DNA of 64,000 bases. It comes from Sporothrix humicola. Taxonomy: Eukaryota; Ascomycota; Sordariomycetes; Ophiostomatales; Ophiostomataceae. This document shows positions 20,037-31,500 of the stretch, one piece after another. Below the pieces are notes generated by a model that had not been told where the DNA came from, made no database searches, and was given only the letters and a program-made list of their open reading frames with translations. The stretch is from assembly GCA_021396245.1 (NCBI GenBank), contig WNYE01000098.1:87435-151434 (forward strand), given 5' to 3'. A program made the translations under genes and the position numbers. Each line of letters starts with the position of its first letter. The stretch's first letter is position 1.

Positions 20037-21623
20037 TTAACATTCGTCCTCGCTATCGTCGTCGTCGGCATCGGCGTAGACAACCTTCTTCTGGGGCTGG
20101 ACCTCCAGGCCACCAGTGTTGGCCACGTAGCGGGGAGCAATGTCGATTGTCTTGCGTTGAACCTAGAAACAACGTGTTAGCATGGTTTTTATGACATATT
20201 AGATACCTCCACTCGGTGACGTACCGGACGAGCCCAACCGTTGCCAGTCTCAGGGCGCTGAGACACGACGGTAGGCCGCGCGAGGGCGCTGCTGTTGTTG
20301 AGAGGCGCAAACCGGTTCTCCATCCAGCCCGTGTCACTGCCAGCCACCGTGCCCGAAGTCATCGAGTGGCCCTGGCTGCTGCTGGGAATGTGTCTCGAGT
20401 TGGCAGCAGAGAACAGCATGCTGGAAACCGACGGGTTGGTCTGCGACGCGGTGTCTCCATTGTTGCTCATCAGGAGCGAGCCGCCGGCGGCAGAGTAGGC
20501 GGGGCCGGTGCCTGTCCAGGCTCTGCCGGCAGCTGCTCCAGTCCCGCCAGCCCCAGCGCTAATGTTGCCAGTAGCGCCCCGGACGGTGGAAGCAGAATTA
20601 ACGGAGGGGGCAGCGGCGTAGTTGGGCCGGGCAGGACCCGTACGGTCGACACGGCCCAGGTTCATGGCATTCAGAGCCCCAGGAAGCCCTCCGATTTCGC
20701 CAGGGCGAGGACGCGAGTCCATCAGGCTGGGTCCAAACACGCCCGAAACGGACGAAGCGCTGTCCATGACCGACGGCTGAGTGCCGACCTCGACCGCCTC
20801 GAAATCGCCAGGCTCGCTCGGGTTGTTGTAAATCCACTAGACGGTGAGCATTCGTGCATGTATCAGATCTGAATGTGGCAAGGAGGGTGGTACGTACGTC
20901 CTCGATGTTCTCGTCAGGAATCTCGCTGTTGGGAATCAGTCTGGAGGAGGTGTCGTCGCCATCGTCATTGTCATCGTCGCTGTCGTCTCCAGCGTCATAG
21001 GAGGCCGGCGGAACGTAGGGGGCGTAGCCAGGCTGGACGCTGAGCTGCCAGTCCGTGCAGTTATGGCACCACTACACCTGTCAGTAAGACGTCTTTGTTG
21101 TATTTTCATCATGTGTGGCAAGGGCTCCTCAACTCACGTTTCGGCCGTTGACGCGGGTGCTGCGGCTGAAGCTCTCAATCGGGTGCCAGTCACCGCAGGG
21201 TCCGTTGCACTTGAGTTCGCGGCGAATCTGAGCCGAATGGAAACGGCAAGAGACCACCGACTGACCAGGAGATTTATTGGACTGGACGTGATTCTCAAGC
21301 GCCCGCTTCGAGAACTCGGAGGGGGGCTTCCACTCGCCGCCGGCGAAACATTTGATGCTAAGAGGGTGAGCACATGCCGTTCTTCTGTTTTGTGGTTCTG
21401 TGGTTCTGTGGTTCTGCGACTTGGAAGATCTTGGAGCAGATGGGCTCTACTTACTTGTCGGGGGTTTTCTGGACAACAATGTTGTTTTTAGGCCTGCGCA
21501 GCGTGGTCAGATACGAAGCATAGATGCATAGGTGCAATGGCTGAACATTCGTCGTGATACTCACCGGAGGTATATGGTGGTCGTATCGAAGCCACCCGGC
21601 TTGCCCTTGTTCCCCTTCTTCAT
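20037..21623 (-). CDS. Stc1-domain protein
   Basis: Six exons fit together in frame: 21623-21565, 21493-21455, 21357-21138, 21071-20898, 20836-20225, 20162-20037, giving 409 residues. Donors are GTGAGT, GTAAGT, GTGAGT, GTACGT and GTACGT; branch points such as CTGAC and CTAAC precede the acceptors. Residues about 34-125 are the zinc-binding Stc1 domain. In order it shows KCFAGGEWKPPSEFSK, the pair CRFH, KCNGPCGDWHPIESFS and WCHNCTDWQLSVQPGY. An acidic patch follows, then a Ser/Ala/Asn/Gly-rich probably disordered tail ending in DADDDDSEDEC. In fission yeast Stc1 links Argonaute/RITS to the Clr4 (CLRC) H3K9 methyltransferase complex. Pezizomycotina carry related proteins whose role is mostly untested, so a part in RNAi-guided heterochromatin is inference. 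It is divergent from RAD57 with a 1.06-kb shared intergenic region. Confidence 0.8.
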
Positions 21624-22686
21624 CGTGGACGATATGGTAAGTGGGCGTGTGAGAAAAGAAAAGCTAAGAAACAAAAACAAGGTATTAGAAGCGAAACTGG
21701 GCGTCTGGTGAGAGGCCAGGTAGAATAGTCACCAGAGCCCTGGCAGTATTTATCGGATGGGAGTCCCGATGTTGCTGCAAGAGCCCGTTGGTGGTGGTGA
21801 TGAGGGAAAGGAAAGAAAAAATAGGAGAGGGAGAAGAGAAGGGAGAAGAGATGAGAACGTGACAAAAAAGCGAGTTTATATAGAAAACAGATTGCGTTTG
21901 CAGCTTCTTTCCATGTTTGTCTTCCTCTTTCCAGTCTCATAGGAAACGGGTGGCGGTTTAGCATGTTGGGAAAGAACGACGGTCGTTCTTTCCTTTTTGA
22001 TACTTGAAGAAGGTGCACGCCATACTGCTGCTCACTCCTTCCTCGTTTTGTTGTCAGATCGTCAATAGGAAAAGTTCACTTTGGTCACTAGCTCTCGGTA
22101 CAGACTCTCAGTACCTCGAGGGAATAATATCTTCTTGTTTTATACAGGAATCGTGAATTTTGATGTCCACAACGGTCGGTTTGCACCAAGGCCGTAATTT
22201 TTTCTTGTTTTGTTTACTGGCAATTTCTTAGTTTTATTATTTCGGATTTTTTTTTTTTTTTTAAAAAAAAAATAAAAGATCGAGAAAAAAATACATGAAA
22301 AAAACAGAGAAAAAATAACAACACAGAAATACACCACAAAATGGCAAAACAAAATAAATCCAAAATGAACGTGAAGGAAAAGTCACAGCTTGTCACAGCT
22401 TTATTTGGTGGTGGCTTCCCACAAAGTGCCGCCCCACTCACCGTAAAGTGATAACGTGAGCACGCGTTTTGCTGGTCGCGCCTTCCCAGGCACGTACGGC
22501 CCCTCCACTCCACTCAATCACGGCAATCACGGCGACGGCAACCATCCACAAAGGTAGAAGAGGGAAAGGGCGACACTACCAATTGGCGACTACAGAAAGG
22601 GGGCTCACAAAACGACACTTTATTACGGATTCGCGCAAGATTTATTCCACCTTTTCAGCAGTCTCAGTCTCCGCCCACCCCCACCC
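21624..22686. promoter_or_regulatory. Divergent promoter region, Stc1 gene / RAD57
   Basis: This 1,063-bp gap separates two divergently transcribed genes. ACGCGT at 22462-22467 is a perfect MluI cell-cycle box, 220 bp before the RAD57 start; this element drives G1/S expression of replication and repair genes in yeasts. A T17/A10 palindromic run lies at about 22246-22272. The first few hundred bases next to the Stc1 gene are purine/pyrimidine-skewed leader-like DNA. Function of the box here is inferred from position only. Confidence 0.5.
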
Positions 22687-24591
22687 ATGAGCGACCTCCA
22701 CGCGCTGCTGCCCGATTTCCCGTCTGCCGACAAGTATGCCGCCCTCCTTGCTGGACTCGAGACGCACCGCATTGGGCTGAGCGAGCTGCTGACGCTCGAC
22801 GCGGCCGAAGTCGGCAAGCGGACGAGGCTGCCGCTGCTGGACCTGCAGCGGCTGTGTGAGGAGGTGCGGGCACAGCTGTCGCAGGTGCCGGCGCGACCAG
22901 TGCGGCGGACCCCCAAGCCAAGACCGGAGGCTGGTGAGGGAAACGAAGAGGAGGGTGAGGGAACTGGCGAAAAGGATGACCGAAAAAACAGCCTGCCCAC
23001 GCCCGGCGACTTCGGCCGCGTCAGCACGCTGGACCCGGCACTCGACGCGGCCCTCGGCGGCGGGTTCCCTACCGGGGTGCTCTCCGAGGTCGTTGGAGAG
23101 AGCGGTGTCGGCAAGACCCAACTTTTGCTCAGTCTACTAGTGGCCGTGCAGCTCCCTCCACCACGAGGTCTTGGACGGAAAGCACTGTACATTGCCTCGG
23201 AAGCACCTCTCACAACAAGCCGCCTGACGCAAATCATCCGCACACACCCGGACCATGAGACGTTGCAAAGGCACTGCACTCTGCAATCGATTGCGACGAT
23301 CAACACGCCCGACCTCGAGGCGCAAGAGCACATTCTGATGCACCAGCTGCCCGTGCAACTTAGCAAGGCCGAGCAGTTTGGTGGCCGTACAGGGTCGTTT
23401 GGACTCGTGGTGCTGGACTCGGTGGCGGCCAATTTCCGGCCATTTTTCGGGGGTGGTAGCCTGGGTGCGGGCGAAAAAGACAAGGGCGGTGCCTCTGGGG
23501 CACCGTCTGGAAGAAACACCTCGTTGGCCGCACGCAGTCTAGAACTTACACGGTTGGGCATGTTATTACGAACGCTTGCCCAAAAGCACAACCTGGCTGT
23601 CGTCGTGGCCAACCAGGTGGCCGACCGTTTTGACGGGAACAGTTTGGACGGAAGCATAGGCGACAGCGGGATTCAGACCCTGTCACCACAATGCAATTCC
23701 GGTGGCAGCATACCAAGGCAGATTTCGTCCATGCCAATGTCGTCCGCCAAACGGCCACGGCAAGGCGGTATGCTGCCGCCACAGTCAATACGACAGCCAC
23801 AGAGCAATCAGCAACAACCGCAACCATCACATTACACACAACTCACACAAGAAAGTCCTCTGGCGGCTAGAAGCAGGCGACAACAGCCGACAGCATCGGC
23901 GGCTGCTCTTGCAATGTCGTCCCAGCCAGAGGCCGAAACAAAAACCGAAGACACGACCAAGCTGCCCCCATCGAGCCTGGATGAGAAACCATCTATCGTA
24001 TCCGCGGCAGAGATTCCTCTATCTGCCCAGGACTTTTTACCACCCTCCTCACAATATATCCCGCCATCACAATTTCCCCCAGCGCCTCCAGCACCGCCTG
24101 TGCTCCAGCTCGACCACCAACAGCGATGGTTTACTGGATGGGGAGACAACCCCAGCGCTTATAATATAAATGGCGGCGGACCAGATGCCCGCAACAAGAC
24201 GCCATCTCTGGGCCTTGTCTGGGCCACACAGCTGGGCATGCGCGTGGCCCTGATAAAGGCCTCCCGCACAGGCGGTCACGGCGGCAGCGGCAGCGGCTAC
24301 CGACCGACCGACGGCAGCGGATACGGCGGTGATGACGACGAGTATGACGAGAGCAGCAGCGTCGACCGGCACAATACGGGCGCGCCGCGGCTGCGGCACT
24401 CGTGGCGGCGGTGGCTGAAAGTCGTGTTTGCGCCGCATGTGGCGGCTACAGGGTCGACGGCAGCGCCCACATCTACGTCCACCCAATATAAATCGGCGCT
24501 GGCTGCGCGGATGCAGGGCGCCGTGGAGTTTGACATCACCATGGGCGGGCTGCGAGCCGTCCAGTCGGCAGCAGATGCAAAGAAGGGATGA
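22687..24591 (+). CDS. RAD57: DNA repair protein Rad57 (RecA/Rad51 paralogue)
   Basis: One uninterrupted frame gives 634 residues. A helical N-terminal region (about 1-75) precedes the RecA core. 'VSTLDPALDAALGGGFPTG' leads into Walker A GESGVGKTQ at about 138-146, then ALYIASEAPLTTSRL, the motif that distinguishes Rad57/XRCC3 proteins, and Walker B FGLVVLDSVAANF at about 238-250. 'LAVVVANQVADRFDG' follows, and the core is completed by TPSLGLVWATQLGMRVALIKAS near residue 510. In budding yeast Rad57 pairs with Rad55 to stabilise Rad51 filaments in homologous recombination. The protein is longer than the 460-residue yeast protein because about 180 Gln/Pro/Ser-rich residues are inserted between the NQVADRF block and the final core strand. 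The start is supported by a well-placed ATG just after a CCCACCCCC leader. It is convergent with RPC2 at 298 bp. Confidence 0.85.
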   Translation: MSDLHALLPDFPSADKYAALLAGLETHRIGLSELLTLDAAEVGKRTRLPLLDLQRLCEEVRAQLSQVPARPVRRTPKPRPEAGEGNEEEGEGTGEKDDRKNSLPTPGDFGRVSTLDPALDAALGGGFPTGVLSEVVGESGVGKTQLLLSLLVAVQLPPPRGLGRKALYIASEAPLTTSRLTQIIRTHPDHETLQRHCTLQSIATINTPDLEAQEHILMHQLPVQLSKAEQFGGRTGSFGLVVLDSVAANFRPFFGGGSLGAGEKDKGGASGAPSGRNTSLAARSLELTRLGMLLRTLAQKHNLAVVVANQVADRFDGNSLDGSIGDSGIQTLSPQCNSGGSIPRQISSMPMSSAKRPRQGGMLPPQSIRQPQSNQQQPQPSHYTQLTQESPLAARSRRQQPTASAAALAMSSQPEAETKTEDTTKLPPSSLDEKPSIVSAAEIPLSAQDFLPPSSQYIPPSQFPPAPPAPPVLQLDHQQRWFTGWGDNPSAYNINGGGPDARNKTPSLGLVWATQLGMRVALIKASRTGGHGGSGSGYRPTDGSGYGGDDDEYDESSSVDRHNTGAPRLRHSWRRWLKVVFAPHVAATGSTAAPTSTSTQYKSALAARMQGAVEFDITMGGLRAVQSAADAKKG

Positions 24592-24889
24592 TGCAAAAAT
24601 ACACGATTACAGTATAATATATCCAGACAAGCGAATAGATCGAATAATTTTACAGCCATGATAGGTAAATTATCTTTAATGGGGTTTGCACAGGTGTTCT
24701 TTGTTTGAATGTATTGGATTTAAATTTGCCTGATGAATCCCCTTTTCCTCCCGCCAATGCTATGTAGAACAAAAATGAAACTATGCCTGCCCAGATCTAA
24801 GAAATACAAAAAAATAGGAGGAACACCTTGGAATGACGCCGCTATACATTTCTTTCTTTTCTTTTCTCTTCGCCTCTCTCCTTCTTCGT
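24592..24889. other. Convergent 3' gap, RAD57 / RPC2
   Basis: 298 bp between two stop codons. The plus strand carries AT-rich sequence at 24595-24670 suited to RAD57 3'-end formation. The pyrimidine-rich stretch at 24840-24897 belongs to the RPC2 3' side. No gene was seen. Confidence 0.6.
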
Positions 24890-27800
24890 CTATGTCTTCT
24901 GAGCACCATGAGGGAACTCGTCTTCGAGCTGGAGACGCACACCGACGTTCATGCTGATCAGCTCCTGGACCAGCAGCTTGGCCGCATAGGGCATCGTCAT
25001 CTGCGTCACGTCGCGCGTGCTGCGACATGTCTGGCAGAATCCCTTGTAGCCAAACAGGCCGCACCGCTGGCAAATGTCGAGCGACGTGGCGTCGGAGCTC
25101 GTCATTAGACGCTCCAACAACAGCTGGGAAGCGCCATAGGCAATCAGACAATCACGCTCCATCTCACCCAAACGCAGACCACCGTCGCGCGAACGACCTT
25201 CGGTGGGCTGGCGCGTCAGGATGGCGCGCGGGCCGCGGGCACGCGAGTGCATCTTGTCCTGCACCATGTGCTTGAGGCGCTGGTAGTAGATGGGGCCGTT
25301 GTAGATGTGGGCCTCGAGCGGCTCGCCCGTGACGCCCGATGTGAACGTATCCTTGCCCTCCCACGAGAAGCCGTTGCGCACGAGCTCTTCGCCCATGGCC
25401 TCGACCGGGTGCGACCGGAAGGCGTCGCCGTAGCCGTAGTCGCGCCGGCCGGCCACCACCGACGCTTTGCCCGTCAGACACTCAAACAGCTTGCCGACCG
25501 TCATTCGCGAGGGGAAACCGTGGGGGTTCATGATAATGTCGGGCACCAGGCCAGAGTCGGCAAAGGGCATATCCTCCTGGTCGACAATGATGCCGACGAC
25601 ACCCTTTTGACCGTGACGCGACGAGAACTTGTCACCGATTTCGGGACGGCGGGTCTGGCGGGTCTGCACCTTGAAGATAAGCGTGTCCTTTTCGGTCTGC
25701 GAGATCATGACCTTGTCGACATAGGCCGGGTCGTTGATGCGGTAGGTCAGGGACGAGTCGCGATACTCGTTGGAGCCGCTGTCCAGACCGATGCCCGTCG
25801 TGGCCAAGTCGACGGGGCTTTCCTTCTTGATCATAACGTCGCCGTGGCGCACGCGCCAGCCAACAGCGGCCAGACCGTCGTTATCAATGGCAGAGTGCTT
25901 GGCGATGCGCTCTCCACGCTCGTCACGTTCGGGGGCACCGACACGCTCGGCGCGGCCGTTGGGATACCGCTGCAGCTCGGCAACGTATTTGCGGAAAACC
26001 TGGCAACGTCCGAAACCGCGGTCAATGGAGGCCTTGTTTAGAACCAGGGCATCCTCGATATCGTAGCCAGAGTACGACATGACGACGACTGTGGCGTTCT
26101 GACCAGCGGGCAGCTTGTCGTAATGGATGAGCTCAATGGTCTTGGTGATGACCATGGGCCGTTGTGGGTAGACGAGAGTAAAGAGCAGAGTGTCGATGCG
26201 GTGGAACTGGTTGTATGCGATGGCGCCAATTGCCTGCTTACCCATGGCACACTGGTAGGTGTTACGCGGCGACTGGTTGTGGTGAGGGAAGGGAATGAGG
26301 CCGGCGACAGCGCCGAGGATGGTGAACGGCTCGATTTCGAGATGTGTCGTTGCTGCGCCGCAGTCCTTTTCGTAGAGTGCCACGAGCGCGTCCTGCTCCT
26401 CGTTGACGTCGAGGTATTCGATAACGCCGCGCCGCAAAAAGTCGTCAAAAGTCACCTTGCCCATCTGCAGAAGCCTCAAGTGGTCTGCCTGTAGCCGTGG
26501 CTCGCCGTTCTTTACGATAATGTACGGCCGGCAGATACGGCCTTCGTCCGTGGCAATGTGCACGGCGGAGAAGTGCGTGTTGAGGTTGATGCTAACAAAG
26601 GGCGAGATCCAGCCGCGGCGACGCATCGTGCGGAACTTGGCCGCGAACCGCCGTGGGTTGGGCGTCAGCGCAAAGGGCGTACCGTTGACATGAATCACGT
26701 ATGCGCCGGGTTTGTGGATGTCGGCGCCTGTGAAGTTGCGCAGAGGCTCCACGCTGTCGTCGAGCGAGAACACCCATTCGCGCACGGGGCCTTCCTCCAC
26801 GTGTGTCGTAATATGTGTCATGAGTGCCAAGTTCTTGACGAGACCACAGGCCTCACCTTCGGGCGTATCCGACGGACACAGCATACCCCATTGCGATGGC
26901 TGAAGGGCACGAGGACCACTGACTTTGCGCGTCTTTTCAAACTGACTGTTGATGCGCGTCATCATGCCGAGAGCGCTAATGTAACTGAGACGACTGAGCA
27001 CGTGGGTAACGCCGCCACGGTTCATACCGAAACGCTTGACACTCCAGTTGCCCGTCTGAATGGCGCGGTTCATGCCCATGGAGATGACGCTGCCTGTGGC
27101 GCTAATGGAGGTCAGCGGGTCAAAGGCGACGCCCTGGTGCGGCTTCTTGAAGAACTTGTCAATGTTTGCGCGCAGGTTGCCCTGGAAGTTCTTGAACAGA
27201 TCTTCAAAGAGCAGCGACAGCAGCTGGCCGGCCAACTCGAGACGCTTGTTGCCGACGAAATCGCGATCGTCGACGAGGCGAGGGTCGTGGGCGGCCATGA
27301 GCACACGGCGGGCCATCATGGCCACGTAGACAGCCTTAGGGAAGAAATCGAGACCTTCAATGGGTACGTGGGCGATAATAATGTTGGCGAGGGCATCAAG
27401 GCCTTCCTCGACGTTGTTGCGCCGTTGCGGAGGACCCATCATGCGCGGCGGAGCTCCAGGACCACCACCGCCGCCGCCGCCTCCACTGCGGGCGCCCATC
27501 TTGACACGCGCGCCAATGTACTCGAGCGCCTGATGTTGTGTAAAGACGCCGGCCTTGGCGGCATCGTCAAAGTTGACGGAGAAGTCGTCCTGGTAGCGGC
27601 CGTCGGAGCCGGCCACCAGCTGCATGATCTCATAGTCGGACAGACCGCCAAAGGCCTTGAGCACAATGACAATGGGAATGTTTTCGACCAGGACGTTGTG
27701 CTGCAGCGTCATGCGCTCCTTTTTGAGCGTGACGTACGTCTTACTCTTGCGCTCGTGCGTGGACGAGGTGACGGATGCAGAGATAACGTTGTTCTTCTCC

Positions 27801-28548
27801 TCGGACTCGACAATGACGCGGTTCTTGCTGAGCTGCTCCTGAATGAGAATGACCTTTTCGGTGCCATTGATGATAAAATAGCCGCCGGGGTCCAAAGGAC
27901 ACTCGTTCATGACCTCCATCTGCGAGTTTGTGGCGCCGCTCAGGCAGCACTTGGAGCTCTTGAGCATGACGGGCATGCGGCCCAGCGCAATGTTCCGGCG
28001 GATGACGCGCTTCTTGTCGCGCGTGTAGGCAATGTCGACGATAATGGGCGCCGCATAGGTCATGTCTCGCAGCCGACACTCCATGGGCGTGACTTCGTTC
28101 TGGGCCTTGACATCGCTGTAGTCGGAGCGGGTCGGGCGGCCGACGCGGATATCGGTGAATTCGAGGTAGAAGCCGCTCTGGACATCGCTGCGGATGGTGC
28201 GGTTGGCCTTGACAATCTCTTTGATTTCCTGTTCGACGAAGAAGTTGTACGAGTCAATGTGTCTGGAAAGTAGAAGTTAGCGGGGTTCAGAATGAAGATG
28301 TCGGATGTTTGGAAGCTTCTTTCGGAGAGACATACTGCTTCACAAGGCCTGGGAGAGTTAGCAGAGGTTCTTCGGACAGAAAACACAGTAAAAAAACACA
28401 TCTAGGATCGGGAAAACACACCTTTGACCTTTAAAAAGGCTGGCAGCAGCTGGTACTTGTCCTCCTTGGTCGAAATGGGATCTGTCAGCCGCTTGCCATT
28501 GTAAAAGGGCTCGAGGAGCGCCTCGAAGCCGTCGTCAATGACCGTCAT
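24890..28548 (-). CDS. RET1: RNA polymerase III subunit 2 (Rpc2/Ret1)
   Basis: Three exons fit: 28548-28422, a 13-nt microexon 28348-28336, and 28262-24890, giving 1,170 residues (yeast 1,149). Both introns are 73 nt. The splice joins LLPAFLKVKG to LVKQHIDSYN, exactly the conserved Pol III order. Diagnostic blocks include 'ECPLDPGGYFIINGTEKV', 'VTSSTHERKSKTYV', 'GNWSVKRFGMNRGGVTHV', the active-site-proximal GDKFSSRHGQKGV near residue 920, and GRSRDGGLRLGEMERD. A C-terminal zinc site CQRCGLFGYKGFCQTC lies near 1105. The details match Pol III rather than Pol I or Pol II subunits (for example 'CRLRDMTYAAPI' and the short C-terminus). The enzyme makes tRNA, 5S rRNA and other small RNAs in the nucleus. 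An unusual Gly8-containing insertion lies near residues 300-330. The start at 28548 has CACC before ATG; an upstream ATG at 28764 opens an unrelated-looking extension that I reject. Confidence 0.95.
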
Positions 28549-31500
28549 GGTGAGCGATAGGACCGGCAGCCCATGATAGACGGGGAAAGTGTGGTAGGTG
28601 TTGGTCGACGAGCAAGTTGGAGATTGGAGATCAATCGCAAAACAAGAAAGACCGAAGCAATGACTGTCGTCAATCAAAGCTCGACAAAATCGTCGCCGGT
28701 GGGTGACGAGCCTGAACATTTTTTTAGTGGAGCCAGCCTTCTCTTTTTTGCCTTTGCCCGCCAAACGTGCCTGCCTCGCCGCGTTTTAGCGCTGTTAGCT
28801 GCCAAAGTTTTGGAGCTTCCAGAACGCGGCTGACCAACCAGGCGAGCCAGGCAGGCACAGGCCGGCACAGTCATCTAGCTTGCCGGGTCACGTGCACCGT
28901 CTTGTAAGTCGGACGCCGAAGCCTTGTGTTAGGGGCAATTATTGACAGATGGAAGGCAAATCAACAATAGCTAGAAGATGTATTTATTAATTTTGATTTT
29001 TGAAAGATCACTACAGGCCCAACCTTATCTTTCATCGCAAGGCTGCCAGGTCTGTCCATTTCAAACGTGCATCTTGGCTTAGAGGCGTGTAAGACAGTTG
29101 ATTGACCAATGAGATAACCGCATTTGGAAGCAGCTCTTCATGTTCGAGTACAAAGACTGTGCAACAATTTTGATTATATCTGTTGTCTATGGAGGCTTTG
29201 CTTAAAATATTCGAAACTCGAGGCGTTCGTGCTGCGTTTGTTTATGACTCTAGCTCTCTACGCTGAGCCTTGCTACAGGTGGCTTTGCCCCTCTTGAGCA
29301 CAGACCTTGCTGAACCCCTCCATCCTCAACATCGCTATTTCTTTTTTTCTTTCTTTTCTTGTTGTAACTTGCGATATCTTCCCCTCCTTCCACATAAATA
29401 AACCCCGCTATGGAATTCTTTTCAATGCAGCTCTCACAACTGTTGGGAAGGAGGTTTGTTACTCGTTTGCTCTTGCCCTATTTCACAAGTGTGGGGTTGC
29501 CCCTTCCTGTACCACCATGTTTGCAAGAGCAAGCACAGCTCCGTAAGTCGGAATGGTGCAACCAGTTGACGTGCAGCAAAAGCCGGCAAGTATGCTGTAC
29601 TGTGTATTATCTGGACGTTGGGGTTTGTTTTGTCAACATCCCTTGTGCATCGAACGACACCCCGGTGGCATTCTAGCAGCATCTTGGTGTCCACAAACCT
29701 GCACCATCGACGTGGGCACTGCATCGACAAGCAGTAGCCGAGACCGTGTGCTAGCCTTGTAAGTTGTCAGGACCGTTGTTTTGGTCTGTCTATTTGGCCG
29801 TTTCTTTTCGCGCTTGCAGCGGGACAAGACGAGAATGATGTACCCGCAGTGTGCGTCTTTCTCGGCCGCCCCTTGCTTTGTTTTCTTGTCCTCGTTTTGC
29901 TTTCTCGTCTTGACGGTTCTGTCCACCTGCATTTGCCTACATTGCCTACATTGTCTGCATTTACCTGCAGGTGGCATGCGGCTTTTGAGAGTCGTCCTGC
30001 GTCGGCCGCTTCTGCAATGATGTGCTGGCCAGCCGGGGCACAAATAGGTTGTCGTGATCGGGCAGAACTGGCGAATGGGGTATCATTGACAAGCCTAAAA
30101 AGCAACTGCAGCTCGCCTTGTCACATTCTCTGACTCTCCATTGGCTGGTTTGCTTGTCTGACTGGGCAGGCCCGACGAGACTCGACATTTTTGCACTTTA
30201 AATGTAGTGGCATTGTCAATTGCTAATGCGGTTTCCTGATTTTGACAGAGAGCGGGGATCTATCACACACATATCCATTGATGCGTTGTTCTTTTTCCTT
30301 TGCTTTCTTTGTGCATTCCGACCTGCATCTACTTACACCAGTGCCTTTGCTATCAAGCATGGAGGGGGTGGGGGTATGGGAGAAAGAGGAATAGACCCTG
30401 ATGTACGCCTGCCATTGTGCATTGTGCATCATGTGCTGGCTAGAGTCTCTTTTTGACTTGTGCAAGGGCAAGTTCATACACACATACACCTTGCGGGCAC
30501 ATCCGGGGAAACAAGGCACAGGGCACCACCAGGTGAGTGGTCTTGGTCTTTGTTGATCCTGCAAGCCAAGGGCCGGAGACAAGTCGCATGCGCGAACTTG
30601 GCTGTCAGGAAGTTATTGAGCAGTTTTACATCTGTATTCAACGTTCTGTGGCGAACGGGTCGGACTTGAACCAGTGGCTGCATAACAATGTGGCGCCATG
30701 CCGTTGCGTGTCCAGCTTGTTTATCTGGTCAGGTGGACAATCCTCGCTTGTTTGATAGCAAAAGTTGGCCTGCCTCGATGGGACAAGCCAAAGACCTCAA
30801 CTAGTGCAAAATATGCCCACATACAACGTTGACACGACACGCGGAGACCCGTTGCTCTCGGTGTGTCCTGTGGTGAAGGTTTTTTGTCTTCTTTTTTTCT
30901 GTTACCTCCGTTGACTCCTTGCATGGTTGTCGTCAGAAAACCAAGATGACCAAGATCGATTTTGCGGGGCCCGGGGGTTAAGAAAGAAGCGGTGAGCAAA
31001 AAATAGTTGGGGTGGACCTGGGAGACCAAAGCGAGCGAGGGGCAAAAACACACAAGAAATAAAGAGAGTGGAGAACAACACATCGTGAGGGACACTTACC
31101 ACAGTATTTTCGTCTTTTGTTGTGAGGCTAGCAACAGGGGAGGATTTTGGTTTCTGACGCAACGAAAATAAGAAAACAAATACACAGTAGAGGTGAGTGG
31201 CTGTTGGGAACAGTAACAATACAAACGCTGTGTAGTTGGATAAGAATACAGCTCTCAACGCATGTGTTACTCGGGGTAGGTCTCTTATATCAAAGTTGAC
31301 TGCACCTTGTGTGACACACGTTTTTTTATATCAGATGCCTTCTGGATCTATTAAAGCAAGGGACTGGTGGCATATTCAGCAATGCATATGCCCCTCCATG
31401 ATAAAGGGAAGAAAAAACTCGTAAACAAAAGGGGATGAGGGGCTAATAGATGCCACGATAAAAAATAGTTGGGCGGTAAAGAAAAAAAACAAGTAAAACG

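Noticed and set aside
26558..28273. 571-codon plus-strand frame over the Pol III gene
   Set aside because: Shadow of RPC2 caused by GC-rich third positions; no domain.
28549..28764. Upstream extension of RPC2 from an ATG at 28764
   Set aside because: The extra residues do not resemble Rpc2 N-termini, and the ATG at 28548 has a better context and fits the family length.
29410..29676. Small cysteine-containing frame, possible secreted effector
   Set aside because: No clean signal peptide, cysteines are irregular, and composition matches the surrounding non-coding DNA.
30640..30745. Possible minus-strand tRNA, because of GGTTCAAGTCC
   Set aside because: The flanking bases do not form a T-stem or an acceptor stem, and no A box is present at the right distance.
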